Under the pieces are notes generated by a model. It ran no database searches, was not told where the DNA came from, and was given only the letters and a program-made list of their open reading frames with translations. 17,750 nucleotides of DNA from the NCBI GenBank assembly GCA_007118555.1, contig SKRJ01000114.1, positions 1 to 17,750 on the forward strand. The letters are read 5' to 3'. A program made the position numbers and the translations under genes. This document shows positions 11,615 to 17,750 of this stretch, one piece after another. Position 1 is the stretch's first letter. Every line of letters begins with the position of its first letter. The DNA comes from Anaerolineae bacterium. GTDB lineage: Bacteria > Chloroflexota > Anaerolineae > UBA1429.

Positions 11615-12718
11615 ATGCACATCGGTATCGATGCTCGTCTACTGCACTATCGGCAGGCGGGCATTAGCCGGTATACGCTGCAGCTTGTCAGAGCGCTGGC
11701 GCGGATCGACTCGGGTGATGAGTATACTCTCCTGCAGAGTATACGCGCACGCTACCCGATCATCAAGCATGAGCGCTTTGCACACCGCAAGGTGCTTACG
11801 CCTGCGCACCACCGCCTCGAGCAGATCACCCTGCCGTTAGAGATTTCGCCTCTCAAACTGGATGTGTTGCACAGCCCCGACTTTATACCGCCCTTCCGGG
11901 TCAAGTGCCGGTCGGTGATCACCATTCATGACCTGAACTTTTTGCTGTTCCCGCATTTCCTGACCAAGGATTCGGCGCGCTATTATGGGCAGATCGACGA
12001 GGCGGTCCGCCGAACCGACGCCATCATCGCCGTGTCCAAGGCGACCAAGGCCGATATCATTCGGCTGCTGGGCGTGCCCGAGACCAAGATTCGCGTGATC
12101 TATGAGGCCGCCAGCCCCACCTTTCGCCAGCTTCACGACCCCACCCTGGAGCAACAGGTGCGGCGCCGCTTTGGCGTGCGCTCTGATTTCCTGCTCTTTG
12201 TGAGCACCATCGAGCCTCGCAAGAATGTGCCCACCCTGCTGCGCGCTTTTCGGCAGTTCCTCGATGACTATGGGCTCGATGTACAGCTCGTGTTGGCCGG
12301 GCAAAAGGGATGGCTGTTCGAAGAGGTCTTTGAGCTGGTGAGTGAGTTGGATCTGGAGGAGCATACCGTCTTTGTAGGCCGGGTCAGCTCGGAGGAGCTT
12401 CTCTGGCTCTATAATGTAGCCAAGGCGCTGGTGGCCCCTTCCATCTATGAGGGATTCGGGCTCACCCCCCTCGAGTCTATGGCCTGTGGCACGCCCGTCG
12501 TCGTGGCCAACACCTCTGCGCTCCCCGAGGTAGTGGGCGACGCCGGCATCAAGGTCGATCCCTACAAGGCCGACGAGATCGCCGTCGCCATGTGGCGTAT
12601 CCTGACCGATAGCGAGCTGCGAGAGAGCCTGATCGAAAAGGGGTTCAAGCGCGCTGCGCACTTTTCGTGGGACAAGGCCGCCCAGGAGACCCTGGACCTG
12701 TACCATCGCCTGGCGTAG
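11615..12718 (+). CDS. Family 4 glycosyltransferase (mannosyltransferase-like)
   Basis: 367 residues with the GT-B fold. The N terminus MHIGIDARLLHYRQAGISRY contains the glycine-rich acceptor-side loop. HSPDF (86-90) and ITIHDLNFLLFP (102-113) follow, typical of the WbaZ/MtfB-like GT4 group. The C-terminal domain has FVSTIEPRKN (195-204, Arg/Lys binding the donor diphosphate) and the EX7E motif as EGFGLTPLE (279-287), then CGTPVVVANTSALPEVVGDAG. A retaining transferase using a nucleotide sugar, probably at the cytoplasmic membrane face. The ATG at 11615 follows GGAGGGAG. First gene of a two-gene operon with the next GT4. Confidence 0.94.
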   Translation: MHIGIDARLLHYRQAGISRYTLQLVRALARIDSGDEYTLLQSIRARYPIIKHERFAHRKVLTPAHHRLEQITLPLEISPLKLDVLHSPDFIPPFRVKCRSVITIHDLNFLLFPHFLTKDSARYYGQIDEAVRRTDAIIAVSKATKADIIRLLGVPETKIRVIYEAASPTFRQLHDPTLEQQVRRRFGVRSDFLLFVSTIEPRKNVPTLLRAFRQFLDDYGLDVQLVLAGQKGWLFEEVFELVSELDLEEHTVFVGRVSSEELLWLYNVAKALVAPSIYEGFGLTPLESMACGTPVVVANTSALPEVVGDAGIKVDPYKADEIAVAMWRILTDSELRESLIEKGFKRAAHFSWDKAAQETLDLYHRLA

Positions 12719-12727
12719 ACGAGTATC

Positions 12728-13951
12728 ATGTCCAGCAAGCGGCGTATTCTGTTTCTGACGGCGCAGATTCCCTATCCGCCGGAGCAAGGCGCCGCGATCC
12801 GCAACTACCATCTGCTCACGAACACAGCGACGCGCTATGACGTGTCGCTGCTCTCGTTTGTCGAGCCGGGCACAGCCAACCTGGAGCCGCTGCAGGCCAT
12901 CTGCTCCCGCGTGCAGACCGTGCCCGCGCCGCAACGCACCAGGGCACAACGCCTCAAAACCCTGCTCACCAGCCGCGCACCCGACATGGCCCAGCGCCTG
13001 GCTGCAGATCCCTATGCGCAGGCCCTGCGCCAGCTACTGGCCCAGGAGCGCTATGACATTGTCCAGGTCGGGGGCATCGAAATGGGCACCTATGGCCTGA
13101 TGCTAAAGGATTGGCCTGAGGCTGACGCTTTGGCCCTGGTGTTTGACGATTTCAACGCCGAGTATCTGTTGCAGCAGCGCGCCTTTGCCACCGATGTCCG
13201 GCATCTGCGTCGCTGGCCTCAGGCGGCGTATTCCTTTATCCAGTGGCGGCGTCTGCGTCGCTTTGAGCGGCAGATCTGCCAGGAGGCCGATGCCGTGCTC
13301 ACCGTCAGCGAGGCGGACGCCCGGGCGATACGGCGGCTCGCCCCCGACCTAGAGCCCTTGGCCATCCCCAACGGCGTCGACACCCAGAGCTATCGCATCG
13401 ACCTGCCCGACAGCCTTCCCCTCCGCCATCCGAACCTGGTCTTTACGGGCAAGATGGACTATCGGCCCAACGTGGACGCCATGCTCTGGTTCCACCGCCA
13501 GGTGTGGCCCCAGATCCGCCGTCAGGTGCCCGATGTGCACCTGTACATCGTCGGCAAGGGCCCCAGCCCCACGATTCAGCGTATGGGCGATGACCCGGCC
13601 ATCACCGTCACAGGCCATGTCCCCGACATCCTGCCCTACTTTGGCGGCGCCGATGTCTATATCGTGCCCATGCGCGTCGGCGGCGGCACCCGCCTCAAGG
13701 TGCTGGAGGCCCTGGCCACAGGCCTGCCGATGGTGAGCACCCGCCTGGGCGCCGAAGGGATCGATCTCGAGGATGGGCAACACGCACTCTTGGCAGACAC
13801 CCCGGCCGAGTTTGCCCAGGCTGCCGTGCGGCTTCTGGGCGACGCGGCGCTGCGCCAGAGGCTCGGGCAACAGGCGCGCGATCTGGCGGTCCAGCGTTAT
13901 GACTGGCGCAGCATCGTGCCCCCGCTCTTTTCCCTCTACGATCGTCTCTAG
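12728..13951 (+). CDS. Family 4 glycosyltransferase (exopolysaccharide-type)
   Basis: 407 residues, GT-B fold. It begins RRILFLTAQIPYPPEQGAAIRN, the start of the group 1 transferases found in exopolysaccharide clusters (PEP-CTERM/XrtA-associated type). Later motifs include VFDDFNAEYLLQQR, IPNGVDTQSY (about 214-223), FTGKMDYRPNVDA and VPMRVGGGTRLKVLEALATG. That last stretch replaces the usual EGFG with GGGTRLK, a normal feature of this subgroup. It lies 9 bp after the preceding GT4 with only a weak ribosome site (GACGAG), so it is probably translated by coupling. The last four bases overlap the stop of the converging ppk2 gene. Confidence 0.92.
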   Translation: MSSKRRILFLTAQIPYPPEQGAAIRNYHLLTNTATRYDVSLLSFVEPGTANLEPLQAICSRVQTVPAPQRTRAQRLKTLLTSRAPDMAQRLAADPYAQALRQLLAQERYDIVQVGGIEMGTYGLMLKDWPEADALALVFDDFNAEYLLQQRAFATDVRHLRRWPQAAYSFIQWRRLRRFERQICQEADAVLTVSEADARAIRRLAPDLEPLAIPNGVDTQSYRIDLPDSLPLRHPNLVFTGKMDYRPNVDAMLWFHRQVWPQIRRQVPDVHLYIVGKGPSPTIQRMGDDPAITVTGHVPDILPYFGGADVYIVPMRVGGGTRLKVLEALATGLPMVSTRLGAEGIDLEDGQHALLADTPAEFAQAAVRLLGDAALRQRLGQQARDLAVQRYDWRSIVPPLFSLYDRL

Positions 13952-14766
13952 CTTCTCTCCAGGCGCTCGATGGTGAGGCCCTGCCAGGCCTCTTTGAGCG
14001 GCGGCCATTCCATATCCAGCTCCTGCAGCCTGTCCTTGAGGATGCGCGAGATCACCAGATTGCGGTACCACTTTTTGTCGGCGGGGATAATGTACCAGGG
14101 GGCATGGGGCGTGTTGCAGCGCTCCAGCGCGGCCTCGTACGCCTCGATGTACTCGTCCCACTTGTTGCGTGCCGTAATGTCGGCGATATCAAACTTCCAA
14201 TGCGAGGTGGGGTCCGCCAGACGCTTGGAGAGCCGCTTGTGCTGCTCCTCGTGCGAGATGTGCAGGCAGAACTTCAAGATGATCGTGCCATTGTCGGCCA
14301 GGAGCTTTTCAAAGGCGTTGATGTGCTCGTAGCGCTTTTGCCAGACCTCGGGCGGCACCAGGTTCTCCACCCGGACGATGAGCACATCCTCATAGTGCGA
14401 GCGGTTGAAAATGCCCACCATCCCCTTGCGGGGGACGACGCGGTGCACTCGCCACAAATAGTCATGGGCCAGCTCCACCGACGTGGGCGCCTTGAAACTG
14501 GTGATATGGGTACCCTGGGGGTTGAACGCCCGCACCACATGCTTGATGGCGCCGTCCTTGCCCGAGGTGTCCACGCCCTGTAGCACGATGAGCAGCGAGT
14601 GCTTGCCATTGGCGTACAGCAACTCCTGCAGCTCGTTGAGGCCGGGTTGCAGCTCGGCCAGGAGCTTGCGGCCCTGGCGTTTGCGGAGATCCTCGGGGGT
14701 CGGAAGTGTGCTGCGTTCACGCAGGCGGGCCGGCTCGCCGGGCGGCAACATGTACTCTTGATGCAT
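13948..14766 (-). CDS. ppk2: Polyphosphate kinase 2, class III-like
   Basis: 272 residues, a P-loop kinase transferring phosphate between polyphosphate and nucleotides. Walker A is GVDTSGKDG (64-72). Walker B lies in GIFNRSHYEDVLIVRV (118-133), with R122 and D127. The phrases QELLYANGKHSLLIVLQG, HDYLWRVHRVVPRKG and APWYIIPADKKWYRN closely follow class III PPK2 proteins of Meiothermus and Anaerolinea. As known for that class, it may phosphorylate both AMP and ADP, so it could regenerate ATP from AMP. The ATG at 14766 has GAAGGAG upstream; the frame upstream to 14892 lacks homology. Its stop shares a CTAG tetranucleotide with the converging GT4 stop. Monocistronic, from the promoter at 14804-14832. 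Confidence 0.95.
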   Translation of the reverse strand: MHQEYMLPPGEPARLRERSTLPTPEDLRKRQGRKLLAELQPGLNELQELLYANGKHSLLIVLQGVDTSGKDGAIKHVVRAFNPQGTHITSFKAPTSVELAHDYLWRVHRVVPRKGMVGIFNRSHYEDVLIVRVENLVPPEVWQKRYEHINAFEKLLADNGTIILKFCLHISHEEQHKRLSKRLADPTSHWKFDIADITARNKWDEYIEAYEAALERCNTPHAPWYIIPADKKWYRNLVISRILKDRLQELDMEWPPLKEAWQGLTIERLERS

Positions 14767-14803
14767 GCGGTCTGTGCTCCTTCCATCATGGGAACTGCCT
14801 TGG

Positions 14804-14832
14804 ATTCTACCATCCGACCGGGCCGGGCGCAA
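14804..14832 (-). promoter_or_regulatory. Promoter of ppk2
   Basis: On the minus strand TTGCGC (14832-14827), 17 bp, TAGAAT (14809-14804; 5 of 6) with an extended TG. The predicted start near 14797 gives a 31-nt leader containing the ribosome site. Confidence 0.5.
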
Positions 14833-14875
14833 CGGTCCCTGGGCGTGCGTTTCATGCATGGGCCGGCGCACCGCT

Positions 14876-14903
14876 TTGACATGCCCCCCCACCCGCCTAT
14901 ACT
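14876..14903 (+). promoter_or_regulatory. Promoter of the yedE-tusA-desulfurase operon
   Basis: A perfect TTGACA (14876-14881), a 16-bp spacer and TATACT (14898-14903; 5 of 6) predict a start near 14910. It is the only perfect -35 noticed in the window. The resulting leader before yedE (GTG 15130) is about 220 nt, far longer than for the other genes here. Confidence 0.65.
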
Positions 14904-14938
14904 CTCACGAAGAGATCATCAGAAAGGAGGGCAGGGCT

Positions 14939-14962
14939 ATGCTATGGCATCGCCGTACATGA
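14939..14962 (+). CDS. Putative leader peptide (7 codons, ends in UGA)
   Basis: AAAGGAGG (14923-14930), the strongest ribosome site in the window, lies 8 nt before an ATG that opens a frame MLWHRRT followed by TGA. An overlapping frame from ATG 14944 gives MASPYMRR and ends at TAG 14970. Either could act as a leader peptide coupling translation to expression of the selenium/sulfur operon. If the UGA were read as selenocysteine, the frame would run to the TGA at 15065-15067, 42 residues with a downstream CTVC. No homology is recognised, and translation is unproven. Confidence 0.3.
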   Translation: MLWHRRT

Positions 14963-14973
14963 GGCGGTAGACA

Positions 14974-14994
14974 GTACTGCACGGTGTGCATTAT
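14974..14994 (+). other. Small hairpin 11 nt after the leader UGA (SECIS-like geometry)
   Basis: The stem TGCAC (14978-14982) pairs with GTGCA (14986-14990) around the three-base loop GGT. Beyond one C-T mismatch, three more pairs (GTA with TAT, one a G-U) extend it. It starts 11 nt after the UGA at 14960-14962, and the loop has G in its first two positions, the loose geometry of bacterial SECIS elements. Such small hairpins arise by chance, so this is only a candidate; a plain leader structure is more likely. Confidence 0.25.
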
Positions 14995-15129
14995 GACAAG
15001 CAATCCGCCGCACAGCGCCTTGCCCGCCCCCCGCATCCCCGGCCTGCACCCCGCCTGCTGGCTCTGATCGGGTCGAGCGTCGCGGGCCTGTGGCGGCCCA
15101 AGACGTCTCGCAAAGAGAGGAGCGATTTC

Positions 15130-16236
15130 GTGTCTCGTATCAACCGCCTCTTTATCTCGCGTTGGGGTCCTGTCCTCACCGGTATCGCCATCGGTATTCT
15201 GGCGCCCTTGTTGGTATATTGGGGTAATCCTGGCAACATGGGGGTCTGCGTGGCCTGCTTTACCCGCGACATGGCAGGGGCTCTGGGGCTGCATCGGGCC
15301 GCAGCAGTCCAGTACATGCGCCCCGAGATCATCGGGTTTGTGTTTGGGGCGCTCGGCGCGTCGCTCGCCTACAAAGAGTTCCGGCCCCGTAGCGGCTCGG
15401 CGCCGTTGCTGCGCTTTTTCCTGGGCATGTTCTCCATCATCGGCGCGCTGGTGTTCCTGGGCTGCCCATGGCGCGCCTATCTCCGTTTGGCCGGGGGCGA
15501 CTGGAGCGCCATCGCCGGGCTGTTGGGCCTGGTCGTCGGCGTCGTCATCGGGGTGGTCTTTTTGAGGCGTGGCTACAGCCTGGGCCGCACCCACCCAGCA
15601 CCGCAGGCCGTCGGCTGGATCATGCCAGCCCTCATGGGGCTCCTGCTGTTCTTTTTACTGGCCGCCCCCCAACTTGGCCGCGACGCCAACGGTGACCCCA
15701 CCGGGCCCATCTTTTTCTCCACCGCAGGGCCTGGCGCTCTGGCGGCCCCCATCGCCATCGCCCTGGGCGTGGGTCTCCTGATCGGGTTTCTGGCGCAGCG
15801 CAGCCGCTTTTGCACCGTGGGCGCCATCCGTGACGTCATTCTGATGCGCGACAGTCACCTGCTGAACGGCGTGGTGGCGCTGGTGGTGGCGGCGGCCCTC
15901 ACCAACCTGGTCCTGGGCCAGTTCCGGAGCGGGTTCACCGACCAGCCCGTGGCACACGGCAACGCCCTGTGGAACGCCGCCGGCATGGCGCTCTCCGGGC
16001 TGGCGTTCACGCTGGCGGGCGGCTGCCCGGGCCGCCAGGTGTTCATGTCGGGCGAGGGCGATGCGGACGCGGGCATGTTCGTGATCGGCATGCTGGTGGG
16101 CGCCGGCCTAAGCCATAATCTCAACCTGGCCAGTTCGCCGGCGGGCCCGACGCCCTACGGCCCCATCGCCGTGGGGATTGGACTCGCCTTTTGCGTCATC
16201 ATCGGCCTCACCATGCGCGAGCAGGTGACGGCTTGA
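15130..16236 (+). CDS. yedE: YedE/FdhT-type selenium-metabolism membrane protein
   Basis: 368 residues, mostly hydrophobic, with roughly nine or ten membrane helices and two YeeE/YedE-type halves. Conserved cysteine-bearing motifs of the selenium-linked YedE group are clear: NMGVCVACFTRDMAGALGLH (36-55), FLGCPWRAYLRLAGGD (109-124), AQRSRFCTVGAIRD (222-235) and LAGGCPGRQ (295-303). Proteins of this family are proposed transporters of selenium or sulfur compounds; the transported form is not established here. The GTG at 15130 has AGAGGAG 7 nt upstream. An in-frame GTG at 14986 would add 48 unlikely, Arg/Pro-rich residues without a ribosome site. It heads an operon with the TusA-like protein and the class V aminotransferase. 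Confidence 0.92.
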   Translation: MSRINRLFISRWGPVLTGIAIGILAPLLVYWGNPGNMGVCVACFTRDMAGALGLHRAAAVQYMRPEIIGFVFGALGASLAYKEFRPRSGSAPLLRFFLGMFSIIGALVFLGCPWRAYLRLAGGDWSAIAGLLGLVVGVVIGVVFLRRGYSLGRTHPAPQAVGWIMPALMGLLLFFLLAAPQLGRDANGDPTGPIFFSTAGPGALAAPIAIALGVGLLIGFLAQRSRFCTVGAIRDVILMRDSHLLNGVVALVVAAALTNLVLGQFRSGFTDQPVAHGNALWNAAGMALSGLAFTLAGGCPGRQVFMSGEGDADAGMFVIGMLVGAGLSHNLNLASSPAGPTPYGPIAVGIGLAFCVIIGLTMREQVTA

Positions 16237-16247
16237 GGGAGGATATC

Positions 16248-16469
16248 ATGAGCGATGCATACACTGTGGATGCCAGCGGGCTCTCTTGCCCGCAACCAGT
16301 TCTGCTCACCCGCCAGGCCCTGCGCGACCGCGCCAGGGACACCATCGCCGTGCTGGTGGATACGGCCACCTCGCGGGACAATGTGCGCCGTCTCGCCGAG
16401 CGCGAGGGCTGCCAGGTGGACGTCGAGGAGCGCCCCGAGGGCGGCTATCGGCTGGTGCTGCGCCGATGA
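16248..16469 (+). CDS. TusA/SirA/YedF-like sulfur (selenium) carrier protein
   Basis: 73 residues with the TusA fold. DASGLSCPQPVLLTRQAL (8-25) carries the invariant CPxP motif with C14, the cysteine that holds persulfide in TusA. A second cysteine (C55) is not conserved in general. YedF proteins often have an additional C-terminal domain, absent here. It probably accepts S or Se from the desulfurase and relays it, or handles what YedE imports. The ATG at 16248 follows GGGAGGA, 11 bp after the yedE stop. Its stop overlaps the next start (ATGA at 16466-16469), so the two are translationally coupled. Confidence 0.93.
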   Translation: MSDAYTVDASGLSCPQPVLLTRQALRDRARDTIAVLVDTATSRDNVRRLAEREGCQVDVEERPEGGYRLVLRR

Positions 16470-17617
16470 TCTATCTGGATCATGCCGCCACCTCCTGGCC
16501 CAAGCCTCCCGCCGTGCTGCAGGCCATGACGAGCTTTTTGGAGCGTGCCGGGGGCAACCCTGGCCGCTCCGGACACCGGCTCTCCATCGACGCGGGGCGC
16601 ATCGTGTACGAGACACGCGAGCTGCTGGCCGAGCTCCTGGGCGCCCCCGATCCGCTGCGCGTGGTGCTCACGCCCAACGTGACCTATGCCCTCAACATCG
16701 CCCTGCTCGGCCTGCTGAACCCCGCCACCGACCGGGTGATTACCACCGGCATCGAGCACAACTCGGTGATGCGGCCGCTGCGCGCCCTGGAGGCCCAGGG
16801 GCTGGAGCTGGTGGTAACGCCCTGCGGGCCCGACGGCCAGCTCGACCTGGAGGCCCTGGTCGAGGCTCTGCGCCCCGGCGCGCGACTGGTGGTCGCCAGC
16901 CACGCGAGCAATGTCATGGGCACGCTGCTGCCGGTGGGTGAGCTCGCGGCTCTGGCCCACAACGCGGGCGCCCTGCTGCTGGTGGATGCCGCCCAGACGG
17001 CGGGCGTCATCCCCATCGACGCCACGGCCCTGGGCATCGACCTGTTGGCATTCACGGGCCACAAGGGCCTGCTGGGGCCGCCTGGCACCGGCGGCCTGGT
17101 AATCTCGCCAGAGTTGGATCCGGCCCACATCCGCCCTATCCTGTGCGGCGGCACCGGCAGCCGCTCGGAGGTCGAGCGCCAGCCCGAGATGCTCCCCGAT
17201 CGCCTCGAGTTTGGCACCGGCAACGGCCCGGGCATCGCTGGCCTGGGCGCCGGCGTGCGCTACATCCTGGAGCGCGGCATCGATGCGGTGCGCGCCCACG
17301 AGATGGCCCTGACCCGGCAGCTTCTCGAGGGCCTGGGCGAGATCCCCGGCGTGACCTTGTACGGCCCGATTGATGTCGAGCAACGCACGGCCACCGTCTC
17401 GCTGCGCCTCGAGGAACACAGCGTGTCCGAGATAGGCTGGCGCCTGGATGAGGAGTACGGCATCCTGAGTCGCGTGGGCCTGCATTGCGCCCCGGCGGCC
17501 CACCGTACCCTGGGCACCTTTCCCGAGGGCACCGTGCGCCTGGCGGCGGGCGACTCGAATACGGCAGCCGACGTCGAGGCCGCCATCCGGGCCATCCGCG
17601 AGCTCGCACGCGCATAG
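16466..17617 (+). CDS. Class V aminotransferase, cysteine desulfurase/selenocysteine lyase family (EF2568-like)
   Basis: 383 residues, PLP-dependent fold type I. It begins MIYLDHAATSWPKPPAV, the short N terminus typical of the EF2568-like subgroup. GIEHNS (95-100) has the histidine that stacks on PLP, DAAQTAG (174-180) the aspartate, and FTGHKGLLGPPGTG (196-209) the Schiff-base lysine K200. C341 in VGLHCAP (337-343) is the candidate catalytic cysteine, followed by AHRTLGTFPEGTVRLA. It likely removes S or Se from cysteine or selenocysteine and passes it to the TusA-like partner. The exact substrate of this subgroup is not settled. The ATG at 16466 overlaps the TusA-like stop. A frame open further upstream (16286) lies inside that gene and is not used. 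Confidence 0.93.
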   Translation: MIYLDHAATSWPKPPAVLQAMTSFLERAGGNPGRSGHRLSIDAGRIVYETRELLAELLGAPDPLRVVLTPNVTYALNIALLGLLNPATDRVITTGIEHNSVMRPLRALEAQGLELVVTPCGPDGQLDLEALVEALRPGARLVVASHASNVMGTLLPVGELAALAHNAGALLLVDAAQTAGVIPIDATALGIDLLAFTGHKGLLGPPGTGGLVISPELDPAHIRPILCGGTGSRSEVERQPEMLPDRLEFGTGNGPGIAGLGAGVRYILERGIDAVRAHEMALTRQLLEGLGEIPGVTLYGPIDVEQRTATVSLRLEEHSVSEIGWRLDEEYGILSRVGLHCAPAAHRTLGTFPEGTVRLAAGDSNTAADVEAAIRAIRELARA

Positions 17618-17620
17618 CGC

Positions 17621-17643
17621 CCTGTGGCGGACGGCTTGCCGCA
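17621..17643 (+). terminator. Weak hairpin after the desulfurase gene
   Basis: CTGTGGC (17621-17627) pairs with GCCGCAG (17637-17643) with one G-U pair and a 9-nt loop, 4 bp after the stop codon. No run of T follows, so it may be a pause or RNA-stabilising stem rather than an intrinsic terminator. It overlaps the -35 of the next promoter. Confidence 0.3.
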
Positions 17644-17664
17644 GACATCAGCCCTCGCTATACT
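17635..17664 (+). promoter_or_regulatory. Candidate promoter of the last, partial gene
   Basis: TTGCCG (17635-17640; 4 of 6), an 18-bp spacer and TATACT (17659-17664; 5 of 6) predict a start near 17671. The leader of about 50 nt contains CTGGCAA twice and ends in AGGAGGGAG. The following gene therefore probably forms a separate unit from the selenium/sulfur operon. Confidence 0.5.
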
Positions 17665-17720
17665 TGCGCTGAAAGACAACTGGCAAAGTGCAACTTCTGG
17701 CAATCCCACAGGAGGGAGAT

Positions 17721-17750
17721 ATGGCAAAGCAGCAACTGGCGCTCCTGGGC
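17721..17750 (+). CDS. Start of a gene cut by the window edge; Rossmann-type dehydrogenase likely
   Basis: ATG at 17721 with AGGAGG (17710-17715) upstream opens a frame MAKQQLALLG that runs off the window. The start is very similar to the first beta strand of 6-phosphogluconate dehydrogenase and related beta-hydroxyacid dehydrogenases (MSKQQIGVVG in E. coli Gnd), where GxGxxG would follow. Ten residues cannot prove this. That a gene starts here is well supported by the ribosome site and promoter. Confidence 0.5.
   Translation, partial: MAKQQLALLG

Larger units (their letters stand above)
14767..15129. other. Divergent intergenic region ppk2 / yedE with long leader
   Basis: 363 bp without an established gene. 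It holds the ppk2 promoter (14804-14832), the yedE promoter (14876-14903) and a yedE leader of about 220 nt. The leader contains a strong Shine-Dalgarno with a very short ORF, a small hairpin (14974-14994) and a second stem GGGCC/GGCCC (15084-15088 with 15095-15099) about 20 nt before the yedE ribosome site. Part of it is an open extension of the yedE frame back to GTG 14986, with no ribosome site and no recognisable sequence. Confidence 0.6.

Noticed and set aside
11837..12949. 370-residue minus-strand ORF opposite the first GT4 gene
   Set aside because: The plus strand has a clear GT4 protein with all motifs; the antisense frame shows no family features and runs into the next gene.
14986..15129. 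GTG 14986 as the yedE start
   Set aside because: No ribosome site, and an Arg/Pro-rich leader that does not resemble YedE; GTG 15130 has AGAGGAG at ideal distance and the protein begins right before the first membrane segment.
16445..17503. 352-residue minus-strand ORF opposite the class V aminotransferase
   Set aside because: Gln/Gly/Arg-rich low-information translation, antisense to a complete PLP enzyme.

Overview
The window reads as a chromosomal segment of a GC-rich bacterium, most plausibly a member of Chloroflexota (Anaerolineae-like). That placement is an inference. It rests on the receptor Ser/Thr kinase with a long Thr/Pro (and Trp) rich tail, the class III-type PPK2, and the mix of genes; no rRNA or phylogenetic marker is available here. 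There is no insertion sequence, CRISPR array, prophage or integrase. Genes are densely packed, and almost every transcription unit has a recognisable sigma70-type promoter, often with an extended -10 (TGn).

Left part (1-3034, all minus strand): a Crp/Fnr-type regulator without cysteines, a 2x[4Fe-4S] ferredoxin, a small cupin, a URO-D-superfamily (corrinoid methyltransferase-like) protein, then tRNA-Arg(UCU). This looks like an anaerobic or redox-responsive group. A CRP-like site centred exactly at -41.5 precedes the ferredoxin. Divergent from the regulator is xseA-xseB (exodeoxyribonuclease VII), with xseA apparently transcribed as a leaderless mRNA. Facing xseB is a transmembrane Ser/Thr kinase with an extracellular beta domain and a T/P-rich stalk.

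Middle part (6864-13951): a fusion of an AadA-like aminoglycoside nucleotidyltransferase with a GrpB domain; a minus-strand operon rmlD - rhamnosyltransferase-like GT2 - Alg5/DPM1-like GT2; a divergent small nitroreductase; and a plus-strand operon of two GT4 glycosyltransferases with a structured leader. Together the sugar genes suggest assembly of a rhamnose-containing surface glycan, although the remaining dTDP-rhamnose genes are not in the window.

Right part (13948-17750): a class III-like polyphosphate kinase 2 on the minus strand. Divergent from it is an operon for selenium or sulfur handling: a YedE/FdhT-type membrane protein, a TusA/YedF-like carrier and a class V aminotransferase of the cysteine desulfurase/selenocysteine lyase superfamily. 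The last two overlap by ATGA. This operon has a long leader with a strong Shine-Dalgarno and a tiny ORF ending in UGA. A small hairpin begins 11 nt after that UGA, a candidate regulatory leader or, more speculatively, a selenocysteine-recoding element. The window ends inside a new gene whose first ten residues look like the first beta strand of a Rossmann dehydrogenase (6-phosphogluconate dehydrogenase-like).
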